Part shown: piece by piece, positions 34,450 through 46,000 of the stretch
How positions within the stretch are numbered: position 1 is the first letter of the stretch
How the letters are laid out: the number at the start of each line of letters is the position of its first letter
Assembly (NCBI GenBank): GCA_914767715.1
Contig: OU612075.1
Span: 1,366,001 to 1,430,000 of the forward strand
Source: Membranipora membranacea
Lineage: Eukaryota > Bryozoa > Gymnolaemata > Cheilostomatida > Membraniporidae
Direction of reading: 5' to 3'
DNA: 64,000 nt
Made by a program: the position numbers and the translations under genes
The notes under the pieces: model-generated
The model's input: only the letters and a program-made list of their open reading frames with translations
Databases searched by the model: none
What the model was told of the DNA's origin: nothing

Positions 34450-35324
34450 GTCACCCAATGAGCAAGTTATTTGCACAAACTTATCGCCAAAATCAGGGTA
34501 TACAATTAATGATCAGGTTGAAATAATTACCGTCTTACTAGTTAAAAACAATGACGTGAACAACCAGTGCATTAATTTCATACTCTGATTTTGACATCAG
34601 TTTATGCAAATCATTTGCCCATTGGAGCCTCAATTAGTTTTCTTTAGCTACACAGAACTCAAAGAGTACACATTTCCCTGAGTGGCAGCAGTATTTTAAG
34701 TATACTTGATCTAGGTATCACTTACTTGGTTCTTACATGTCATGAGATTGACAGCGTTTCATCATATGATTCAGAATCTCTCTTTTCACACAAACTACAG
34801 ACAACTCCTGATCTGAGGATCTCAATCCATCCATCTCTGGTCTGTGTGCTGATCACATCATTCATCAAGCTAGAAGTTACAAGAAATGAGCAACAGAATA
34901 GAGGAGAGGTCATGATAATTGGTCTTGTGTCATCTTTAGTCGAATCATCATGATAACACATCCAAAGTTGGCAATAAGGCATAAGACATAACTGACTGAC
35001 TTAATACAGTATTTGTAGTGTTACTCTTTTTATCACTAGGGTATCACCGAATGGTGGCTAGGTGTCCTCATCATCTCACCAGTCTGAGTGTTGAGTCTGT
35101 GATGTAGCTGAGATAAAGGAAGGACTAGTAATATAAGCCACACACCTGTATAGAGATGGTATCTTGTCAGTAAAGTCTCTAGTACCAGAGTGTGTCTCTC
35201 AACTCTCAGGTGTGGAAGGTAACTTCCTGTTAGTGTAGTGTGATCAGAGAAGTATGTCACTGTAGGCGTCTAACTTCATTGCGCAGAAAAACCTGACAAA
35301 ATAGGCAATTACGCAATATGCTTA

Positions 35325-35405
35325 TATCATAAACATATTAATATGTTTATATCATAAACATATTAATATGTTTATATCATAAACATATTAATATGTTTAT
35401 GGTTT
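35325..35405. repeat. Three to four tandem copies of a palindromic 26-mer
   Basis: ATATCATAAACATATTAATATG repeats in tandem; the sister segment at 58256-58284 has one copy. The unit itself is an inverted repeat centred on ATTAAT. Confidence 0.9.
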
Positions 35406-35763
35406 ATATAATATAGTAGATGATTTGGGGTAGTTATCAACTCCAAATCAACACACCACAAAACAATGCAGAGACCACTTATCCAGCCTAGTACTAAAAC
35501 ATTACCAAGTGTGGAAAAAGAACTCTCTTTTATATCCAATGAACACAGTTTATATACCCTAGGGGATTAAAGCTCGTGATTTAGTGCTGACTTAATCTTA
35601 GCTAGCACCGTATGTTCAGCACATACGGTGGGAGCTTATATCAAGTTTAAAAGGTGGGTGAATCTTAGCTAGCAAAGGTCTCAACATATGAAACATGTTT
35701 GTAACATTTTTCCCTGCAGATGCTTTACTACTCAAGGCTATTAGGTTCTCCAGAACACTGGTA

Positions 35764-35767
<4 letters not shown>

Positions 35768-35804
<37 letters not shown>
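35768..35804. repeat. (TA)n microsatellite
   Basis: An uninterrupted TA run, shorter in the sister copy at about 58651-58678. Confidence 0.95.
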
Positions 35805-35808
<4 letters not shown>

Positions 35809-38800
35809 ATGTAACTATGATTTCGCTAAGACAGGTTTCTAAATTAGATTTTCATCCCATAGTGTAGATCAAGGAATTATTTACATCGATCATGCATACA
35901 TGATGTTAACAGATTATTACTCATACATCCATATTATCTCCCCTCCCTCACAGACAGCAGACAACTCCCGATCTGAAGGTATTAATGTATATCTTGGTCC
36001 TGATCACATCATCAGTCAGCTGTAAGTTAAAGTAGAGGGTCATGACATTCTACCTTGAGGTTACCCAAATTACAGAGAAATACAGCAGACTGGACAGGTG
36101 AGCCAATCGATTATAACATAACTACTAGACACTCCATCAAACTTTGGTGTTATTGATCCTTTGGTGTCATTGAGGTTGTAGAGTTGTCTGACACATGAAC
36201 ACTTTTGTAACAACTCTAACTGCAAAATAGAATGGTTGTTTGGTGGTATCAAGATTTTTGAGTTTACATGTTTTCGCATGTGGTACTTGATTTTCTCATG
36301 TATAATTCGAATCACATCAGTCACGCCAACAGATTGATATGACTCGACTCATACACCAGCCAATCAGCTTCATTACTGCAACTAAAAAACATAAGTTCAC
36401 CGCACCACAAGACAATCAAACTATTCGGTCTGATATACCTAACCAGATAACAACAATGAGGTGTCAGACAACTCCGAATAAGCAGCCAACATCGAATACT
36501 GACAACAAATCAAGTACAGTATTTAAATGTTACAAGGAATGTTACAATGAAACCCCGGCTACTATCTAAGGGAAACAAAAGTATTACATTGTTGTAGGCT
36601 AATTTCTTAATCAAAAATTTGTGAACATATATATTTGATACCTGAAAATGGTGAGTATGTACAAAATATCAAAGTATCACTTTATTTTCTCGCATGCTCA
36701 TGACGTGATGTGGGCAGCTTATCTGGTAACCATTTACTGTTTACCCGCGGACAGCAGACTACTCCTGGTATGAGTCTACTATCTTCTGTGTGCTGTTTAC
36801 ACCACAGCTCAACTAAAGTAATAATATATCATCAATAAAGTAAATAAGATGTTACAAGATACAACCTTCACCTTCATACTGATACAGATGGAGTTATGGT
36901 TGGATAAGCAGCAGATTATCCTAGAGAAGTTGCATATAAATGTTTGAAGCTCTCAAGGCAGCTTATCTTAACTAATTCAACTTTCAACAGTAAATGTTAA
37001 ACCTCAGTAACAATTGAAACTTATGAAGGTTAGGCGTCACGGTTGCAGTTTACAAATCAACTTAGCTGATCAAGTTCAATCATAGGTGAATGAAAAATAT
37101 CAGCGGTTGTGAGACACTGTGGGAGAGGGTACGGATATTATACTCAACCTCTTTACTCACTGTTTCAAACCAGTGTTCTCTTCTCACACTCTCGGACTAC
37201 AGTATAAGTGTAACCATCTACATAATATACATAATAGGTTTTTTTTGTTGCTGCAATCAAGAGCGGAAGTTAATCTATTTACTGCAACTCGTAGCATCAT
37301 ATAAGAAGATATCGTCTGTAACATAAGTGAAGCCCTTTACAAAAGAGAGCTGCACTGTATCAGTAGACACAAACATAGCAGGGGCGCTGAATTATAATTC
37401 ACCATTTTACAACCTTTCCTAAAATATTCAGTATTATCTTCCAATTAAAATAAGTGAAAACTATTTCCGATTTGTTCAGTTTTCAAAAGGTTGTAAAATG
37501 GTGAATTATTATACAAAACACCTGTTAGGTTTTGTGACTTGGACTCATTTGCCTGCTGCGCCAAGATTCTGTTGTGTTGAGACAGATATCAGACAAAAGA
37601 AGAGAAAAACTGGGCTACTGTTGAGTTTTCAGCCTCATCATCGAGAAAAATTTGGTGCCCTAAGTTTCTCAATTATTCAGCACTCATGAAGTCATGACTT
37701 TACATAATAAACTAACATAACAATACTCCCCGTTATACCCATCACAACATTCGTCACATCGCTAACATGTGTGACATTCTATACTTCCATCTACATACCT
37801 AGTACATCTTTGGCATGTCTTCAGCTGATCGTGAGCTTATTCCCTCCCTCTCCAGTATCACATGGGAGCTCACTCCATATCATTCACCATGTGACAATAC
37901 CTGTTATACATATGAAATGGTCAGAAATAAATATGAGATCAGACAAAAAATCAACAATGACCAAAGTAACTGACTGCCAAACAGCTTCAGCTAGTTTAGA
38001 CAACTTTTCTCGTCATATGTTCAATTACTGAGCATCCTGATCCAGTTTATGTATTGAGAGTTAAGGAGTAAGGTCTTGTCATATATCTGACAATACCTGT
38101 TATGGTTCAGAAGTGGTCAGATATAAATATGAGATCAGACACAAATCATAATTCTAACATAAATACACCACTACCAGACAACTTCAGTAAGTTGAGTCAG
38201 CTAGTCTTCTCAGTCATATATCTACTTGACTCGTAACAGCTGATTATCCTCATCCTGTCCGTGTGCTGAGAGATCGTATAACTAATAGTACTACTATCAT
38301 AACTTAATATAATGATGGTATTCGCACTGTTTGCGCATTACAAAGAATGGAGTTGTGATCTCATTTACCTCAGACAGGGGAAGCTATAATGTCCGTCTAG
38401 AATCGTATACCGGAGAGCTGTATCGTCCTCCGGTCTTCAGGCATCTGATCATCTCACACCACTTCTTACTATCCTGTATCAATTCGTCAGCTTCAATCTG
38501 TCAATTTATGAAAATATTTTGTGGCTGCATAACGTCACAGTCTGACCAATATCCTATATATGGTCAGCTATCACATAGAATGTAACCAGGGTGTAATGTG
38601 CTGTGAATCTGTATCATTATGGTAAAAGTCTTAAAAAATAAATATTTGGTGAAAAGGTTCAGATAATATTAAATAATTATATAAAGATACCGTTTTCACT
38701 TCCGCTAGATCACTTCATTTATAAGTGTAATTTAAGTCCAATCTATACATCTTCAGAAAGCCTGTGGTGACGATTCATGTGTGTGTGTGTATGTATACGT

Positions 38801-39290
38801 AGTTATGGCCTATCATGTTCATCCCTAATACTTCATGTGTTATAATCAATAACCTTGTGCTCCTCTGCTGATATTCTGATGATCTCACAGACAGCTGTAT
38901 CTGGTGATCTGATTCTCTTCAAGGTAAGCCAAGGAGTAACTCCTTGGTTAAATGTCTCCGTCATCCAGCTTGTACTTATAATAATAAACTGTAACAGATA
39001 ACCGCACATAAAAACCTAGTCTGATATAAGACAAGATATTAAATCCCTTCCTTTCCCTTCCCCCCCCCCCCCCCTCACCACTAGCCAGTGGGCAGGCAGT
39101 CGCAGGCTGTCGACCGTGACAGCCTGCCCAGGCTACCTTACCACTCTGTTTCAGATATCTCAGGGATATAGAAATTACTTGAGAATTGATCCCTCTGAAC
39201 AGGACAATTACAATGTCAGCTGTGTGCTGTAAGAATGCTCCCAGCAACAGATTAGGTATTTTGGCCTCATACCAGGTATATTTTTAAATT

Positions 39291-40640
39291 TTAATTTGCA
39301 AATGAATGCTTAAATGTATGTCAGAGAATGTGCATCAAAGAATTGATTGAATAATAATAATAACTTACACACAGATTTGAACCAATGAAGGAGTTCATTG
39401 ATTGTTTGAACCAATACAATTGAGTAGTTCTTATTGTGAACCTATCTATATAGGCTATCATCATCTAGACAATAGATCAAAATATGCTCAGAAGATAGGA
39501 TAAAACTTTTTAGATACCTCTGTATTTGTACTAAGTGCAAAGTAGTATTACTAGAAGCAAGGAGGACTGTCCTTGCTAGAAGTAGTAGATCTGTTTTGTC
39601 ATAATAAATGTGGTGAAATGATCTGAGTGGACTCACTAGTTTCAGGAAACAACAAATAATTGGTCAAAATATTGTGTTTTTAACTATGATTGGCTCATAT
39701 TGAAAAGTATGAAACACACAAGCAGCCACACCATGCCCTTGTCCATGAACATACAACTTGAGTATGGGCACACAACTTCCTTCAATAATTTTTACCATGC
39801 ATGGATTGCCCTGGTTTGACCATACCGCTTTGTACTTGCTTGCTGCCCAATTACTAACAATACTATAGCATAGTTTTAAGCTAATTAACTCCAAACTATA
39901 TTGTCACTAGCTAGTGCGTCAACGGATCCATGTAGCTTGTTGTGCTCATGATATTCCTTTGGCCGAAACAGCAATTTAATCATGACTCATGTCTCATTAT
40001 ACTGATGTATACTTCAACTTCAGCTTCTCGATAAAGGAGCAACAATACTCCGAGGGAGAATACTCAGATGAGAGATGAGAGATATTTACTGGATTACGTG
40101 ATTACGCTAATTTAGCGAACATATGTGGGATCTGTTATACTATTTTGAGAAGGAAATAGCAGTGTTTCTTTGACAGCCCACTCATCGTTGCCTCATTGGC
40201 TTTTATTCACAACCAAGTGATATGTTCGTGCGTAGGGTCATAACACAAGTTTTACAAAGCCTTATAAAACTAACATTGGTTTATTTTGCATGATGATTAA
40301 TTGGATCCTTCGGAATCTTAATCATTCAATATAATATGATTTAGTAGACCACATCTTTTCAAAGTTACTGAGTCTTAGGATACGCTATACCACAAGTTGA
40401 TCACCAGTTAATATTAATAGCGTATCACTATAATAGAGGTCATTTATTAATTATACATTCATTTGTACAGGATTCTGATGCCGAAAAGCTTCTGAATTGA
40501 TATAAATATACATAATGTAAGGTCAGATAAATGTCATCTACTGCAACTCAAATAATATAATACAACTTTCCCCAACACTTTTAGACAATAAATAGTACAG
40601 TGTCTCTGTAAATGAATGTAAAATAAATCATTGATTAAAA
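39291..40640. other. Spacer of the ~14.4-kb tandem repeat, no recognised gene
   Basis: Similar in parts to 25080-25420. The rest is AT-rich sequence without exons that I can support. Confidence 0.55.
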
Positions 40641-40705
40641 TTATATATCTTTCCACCTCAAAGTAGTAGCTAACAAATTTAACAGTGTCGTTACATGAAG
40701 CTCTC

Positions 40706-40965
40706 TCATGGAGCATGAGCAGCCAGTGTAGCTGGGGCAGCCGGAGTAGCTGGAGCAGCCGGAGTAACTGGAGCAGCCGGAGTAGCTGGAGCAGCCGGAG
40801 AAGCAGGAGTAGCCGGAGTAGCTTGAGCAGCCGGAGTAGTTGGAGTAGCTGGAGCAGCTGGAGCAGCTGGAGTAGCTGGCACTCTTCTCCTCTTCAGAAT
40901 ATTCCATCTGATATAAGTGTAAGTTCTAGATTGGGGATAATTCATGTCTTCGTCGGCCATACGAT
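40706..40965 (-). CDS. Terminal exon of caspase copy 3: Pro/Ala/Thr-rich tail
   Basis: It reads DRMADEDMNYPQSRTYTY, IRWNILKRRRV, then about 55 residues of imperfect PATPA pentamer-like repeats, ending LAAHAP before TGA. The DNA is a 15-base-type tandem repeat built on GCAGCCGGAGTAGCTGGA (plus strand). The plus-strand frame through it (Ser/Trp-rich) is judged a shadow. The YIRW segment ties it to the tail of copy 2. Confidence 0.65.
40722..40885. repeat. 15-bp tandem repeat encoding the PATPA tail
   Basis: About eleven imperfect copies of GAGCAGCCGGAGTAGCTG-type units; the length is a multiple of three throughout, so the minus-strand frame is maintained. Confidence 0.9.
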
Positions 40966-41259
40966 CTGTAATGTGACAATAACAGTAGCTAACTATGATA
41001 TATTAGTTTGGCTTCATTTTATTAAAATTAGAGTGAGTTATCCATATAACCTATAACAAATGTAATATTACTTTATCACTGCACTCAAAAATTCAAAAGT
41101 GTACATGTAGAGGGGGTAGGCTAGTTCTCGATGCAAAAAAATTGATCCAGATCTTGAAAAAATTCTACTTGAAATAATGAGCCACAAAACCTTTGAATGA
41201 ATTTTGTTAGATTACCTGACATAAGGTCTGATATCTAACCACAGCAAGCAGCTACTCAC

Positions 41260-41283
41260 CTTGACCCTGACTATCATCTGTAC
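41260..41283 (-). CDS. 24-nt in-frame microexon in caspase copy 3
   Basis: The acceptor ATTTAG and donor GTGAGT bracket 24 bases encoding roughly GTDDSQGQ. The phase (1 to 1) matches the preceding exon (ending LP) and the following tail exon. I found no equivalent in copies 1 and 2. Confidence 0.6.
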
Positions 41284-42744
41284 CTAAATATTTCAATGAA
41301 AGGACAGCAGTACGCTACTCACCTGGTAACCATTCTATAGTAGTATCAGTATTACCATCAGGATATCTGGGATCTGTCAGAGATTGTGGATGTTCTCCAG
41401 CTCTTCTCATATTAACTCCAGGTCTGAGGTATAACTTTCTCAGGTCCGTGAGAGTAGATATCATCTTCGGCATCTGAGCTATGTAAGCTGCATTCAGACC
41501 AGGATTAGCTGCCAGGAAAGCCTGTGTTTGCTCTACTCCGTATCTACTGACAGCCTCTCTTACCTTTGTGTAGAAAATAAGCATTATATATAAGACATCA
41601 ATATGTAGACGGGACCATACGCTATACAATTCAAATATAAGCATAATCAAGCCGAGATCAAGTGTTGATTTGGAATGTAAGGTCAAAACATCTCACATCT
41701 GGTGTGGATGGCGTTCTCGTAGCTGAGGGTTTTTGTTGACCCTGACAGAATGAAGTTTTATATGGCAAGGTTTGACTCTCATTCAAGTTCACACACCTGG
41801 TCCCTATTAAATTAATGCGTTATAATACTCACTAGCTCCCCCAAAGTTACGACATCGAACTGTCCTGCAAACTTGTAGAGCGTTACGACCAGTGCTCTGA
41901 TGAATGCCGATCCTGTTTCAGGTAATCTGGGAGACACAAATGCTACAAAACAAGTATTCATTATGATGTTAACCTGAGTACAATGGGCATTAAACCTGAT
42001 TTTATGACATCACATAGATTGGGAGAGGGAAGTTGTAGAACAGATGATTATAAATAGTTGATAAAGTAAATTATGTAGAAAAGGCTCGAATTTGGACTCA
42101 TATACTCTCGAATACCTTACTCCTTTGTAATTTTTGTTAACAGCCATTGTATGAGAGGAACTACCAAATATAAAACTTACTGTCAAAACTTGACTGCATA
42201 ATTATCAGATCAGCCACTGATATTGTCTCATTGATACTGTCTACTTCAGGTAACAGCTGTATGACATCACTTCCTGTCTGATACAGATCTCCTTCTCTAG
42301 GTGCTGATGATGTCACTACTAGATCAGATATAGGGGGGAGAGGTTCAGGTGCAGCTGCACTCAGCTCTGAGTTTGAGGGTGTTGAGTCTGTGTTATCTAA
42401 CAACATCTCTCTACTACCTGTAAGGACAATCACAAGTAACTGATACCAGAACACAGTAGTAAACATACATCATATAGAGAGCCACGTACACACAATAATC
42501 TGGTGATTTTGTTGTGTTGGCCTACTAATTATGTATCAGATCAGATCTCATTGATTTGTAAGGAGTTGCTACCACTTGACTGCACAGTTGTCAGACCTGG
42601 AAGAGCAACTCCAAATTAGAACTATGAGTCCAGACTTGATCGCTATATCAACACGGCAGAGCAGTATTGAGTAAATTTTACATATTATTAATAGATCAAG
42701 TTTGATCCATTTGACTGCGTTTGGAGTTGCCCCTCCTCTACTGC

Positions 42745-42760
42745 GGCGTGACCAGTACCT
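42745..42760. other. Deletion junction that removed the p20 exons of caspase copy 3
   Basis: Left of the junction the sequence matches copy 2 up to about 28283 (inside a hairpin element); right of it the match resumes at about 29153. About 870 bases, including both p20 exons, are missing. Confidence 0.8.
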
Positions 42761-42917
42761 GTGTTTTGTTCCTACTCGACTTAATAAATAATTGAGGCTG
42801 TGATAAATCAGCTGAAATCACAAAGTTTATCTTTCTCGTAAAATGATAAAAAGAATTTCTGAATATTGTGTAATTGATAGGGAGGGAGAACGTACGCATG
42901 TAATTTTAAGCACATGA

Positions 42918-43098
42918 GATATATATATTATGTTATACTGGATATATATATTATGTTATATCGGATATATATTATGTTATACTGGATATATATATATTAT
43001 GTTATGATGGATATATATATTATGTTATATTGGATATATATTATGTTATACTGGATATATATAATGTTATGTTGGATATATATATTATGTTATGCCTA
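42918..43098. repeat. TA-rich minisatellite between caspase copy 3 and receptor-like unit 3
   Basis: Same unit as at 29388-29685 but shorter, in the equivalent position. Confidence 0.95.
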
Positions 43099-43099
43099 T

Positions 43100-46000
43100 T
43101 GATGCTTAACCAATCAGCAGCCTGTTTCTTCGTACTTTGCGGCAGCTTGGACTGAACACTGGACAAATAATTATAAGAGGATTTAGTATCAGATTTACTA
43201 ATAGAGTTATATCGATGAGGCAGCGAACCCAGCATATCACTATGTTAATATGTGTTCACATTTAGAGTCAGACTCTGATCTTAACTAACACGAGTTCACA
43301 TTGCTTGAACTTAAGTTGATAGTAGTAGTTTAGAGTCAGACTCCGTTGACATGGTGATATTCATACCACATCTGTCTTTAACTCTGACTGCAACAGCAGA
43401 GCTGCATATAGTAAACTGATAGAAGACGTCCTCAAAGTCAGTGCGCGACTACGTCAGTATATACTTGTATCGATAAGGGAGTATGTCTCAGATCTCATTG
43501 CGTAGATAGACCTAGTAAAGTTAACAAAGATATATAACTCTTGTGATTGGTTCCAGGTAAATCTTACCCTTATCACGGCAGCCAAGTTTTGGACCACAGA
43601 TATAAGGGGAAGTTCATCTTTCCATCAATTTTAAACTCCAGGCAGTTCACATATTTGCTCAGTCTATTTCCAGTAAGTTTTTGTCAAGACAGTCTCAAGG
43701 CAAATATGACATCATGCTGCAACATTGAGGGAAGAATAATTAGGTGATACATCTCAGCCACGTGTCACATACTGAAATCAAAACTCAAAAATTTTTTTGG
43801 ATGTTCAATTCATTTTTATTCTCAATGGGTGACCGCAGAAACCGAGACTAAGTGGTCTGCAATTCTGCCATTTTTTTATTCAATTTTCGAACAAAGGAAT
43901 TAGCCGAGTAATATAGGAGCTCTTGCTGAGATGCAGGAAAAACACCTAATTTTTCACCCAAATGCTCAACTCGAGCTAAAATACTACATGCATTTGAATA
44001 CGACAGACCTGTGACTTTGTTATGTTATGACATAGTGACAGGACTACATACCAGGAGATGTAGTGATATTTCTTCCAGTGACTTCTCTGTATTGTACTGT
44101 ATACATACTGAGAGGAGTAAGCGGACACTGGAGCAGCTCCCCTGATTTCTAACAGACTTCTCCAGTCAGCTTATATGTCACCATCTACAAAATGAAGACC
44201 AGATAAATTATCATAACTTTTACTAGCACAAAGCTAAATAAGAGTTATGGCAGTTGTCTCCCCTGTGAATTGGCCAGTATGCATTGTGCTACAGCCTGAT
44301 ATAACATGGAGCTACAGTGAGTATTAGAATATACTACTTTACAGCCTAAATCTAATTATTCACCTTCCATCAGCTGTACCCAGTATTTCCCCATACTCAT
44401 GCTCATAGAACAAAGACAGACTACAGAGATGCTGAGCCGAGGTAACTCTGAGAGGTCAAGAGGTCATCCTACCGGGTTTTGTGAGGATCTTTCTTATGAA
44501 GACAACTATTTACGGTTGGGAGGCACAGAGTCAAGAGTGACTCAGTAGAATAACCTAAGAGGGATTATACCTCACACTTACTGGTGAAGAACTCTGATAT
44601 CAGGTGATCCAGTAGAGGCTAATATACATTCTCTCTGTGATATCCTTTCATCAGAATATCTTCTCTGTGTGTTGAGTCGACACAAATCCTGAGTATAACT
44701 TGGCTCTCAATGTAGAATTGTCACAATTTTATAGAATTCTCTGGTGGACTCCATCTGCAAATGCCACATTCAGCATAAAATGGAATGTGTGCTACTAGGG
44801 AATTCATGGTTAAATTTTATTTGCATTGTGGGATTGATGTTAACATGTCATATTGATCAATGATCAACGTGGAAAAAAACAACCATTCAACTGTATCCCA
44901 AAGACTTGCTTTCAGCTTTTGTTCTGTCCCATCATCAGAAAATATCCACATTAACAATATTTATTGCGATTTTACATTAGGCAATTGTATAAATAATTTA
45001 TGTTTCAAAGTCACATAGCTCATATTGACAAGCCTTGTTTGTGGTAGAGGGAAGGGGTCTCATCTCCCACAAGGCTTGTCAGTATATGTTGATAGCTGAT
45101 ATGTGACAAATGCTTACAAACTTTTCTGTTGGCCTCAGTGAAGACCACAGCCGTCCTGGTACCATATTAATGATTTTTGTGTGATGTCCATATATGACAG
45201 CTTCATCACTCAAGGTCATATATCTACAGTGTACTATACAGGCATCTGAAATTAAAGAAATAATGTGGTAATTAATGATAATAGTTGTGTAATTCTCAAT
45301 ATTACTATACTGTACTAAATATTGACTAGACATTAAGGATGTGGTCTTCATGTAGGTATGAACAGGCTTAGAGGGACATCAGTATATAAATAAGTAACGA
45401 TGTATGGGATCTACACAACGAGTTCCTAGAGCAGTTGTCATATCTTAACATGTATCTGATTTATTGAGCTTGGTCAGGTTGCCAGACGACTCAGACTTCA
45501 GAGAGTAAATAACTTCCATTTGTAGTAATATTGTGTAATAAGATTTAATATTCTATTAACAACCAAATTGCACCACATGTACGCTACAAAGTATAACCAG
45601 TTATGATAGGTTACCTTTTGACTCTCAGCTGATATTCTTATAAGATCTGACACAGCCAGCTGTGTTTGGTGATTTGGATTTCATGAACTCAACACAAACT
45701 TCATCATCATTATACTATTAGCTGTAATATAAAGTGAAACGTATAAGCTCTGACATCAGAATTAATGACCGGGTTTTCATAGTTTTTATGTTCATTTGTA
45801 ATTCATATTGTTTATGAGAACAACTTGCTGTGTGTTATAGTTGACAGATTTAATGATGTATGAGACGAGCCAAATCGAGTCATCCCATACACCAGTAAAT
45901 CAGTCAATAAACAATTAAAAATATAAGTAAAAGCACATGCTGACAGAAGAAAATCACACAACGGCGGATGTCAGAGAACTCCAGATAAACATACAGCAAA

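Larger units (their letters stand above)
29690..39290 (-). repeat. Segmental duplication, receptor-like unit 2 (extended)
   Basis: Its first kilobase matches units 1 and 3. From about 30640 to 39290 it is nearly identical to 54240-63490. It contains tandem sub-copies of the YTVQY block (about 30640-30730 and 31460-31550), the TCIVHCRY block at 32563-32436, a minus-strand frame ending SESYDETLSIS and a stop near 34790-34740, and exon-like pieces near 36770-36830 (LWCKQHTEDSRLIPGVVCC between acceptor and donor) and 38930-38850 (IRSPDTAVCEIIRISAEEHK). Repeated Cys and GVVC endings suggest an extracellular cysteine-rich domain family; no assignment. Confidence 0.6.
40706..42417 (-). pseudogene. 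Caspase paralogue copy 3, lacking both p20 exons
   Basis: Retained exons: linker/p10 start 42417-42181, p10 41942-41833, p10 end 41563-41323, a 24-nt microexon 41283-41260, and a tail exon 40965-40706. All splice phases agree and the frame ends at TGA 40708-40706. The p20 exons with the catalytic His and Cys are absent: the sequence jumps at about 42753 from a hairpin element to the intron upstream of p20. What is left resembles a p10-plus-tail and cannot be a protease by itself. It could be a pseudogene or, less likely, a regulatory p10-like product. Confidence 0.75.

Noticed and set aside
36740-36830. SRCR domain ending, from HTEDSRLIPGVVCC
   Set aside because: The C..H.ED..GVVC spacing is only loosely SRCR-like, other units lack the His/Glu/Asp, and no upstream SRCR half was found.
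40685-41056. Plus-strand Ser/Trp-rich frame
   Set aside because: Lies antisense to the spliced minus-strand PATPA tail exon, whose phases match the caspase gene; the plus frame has no splice context.
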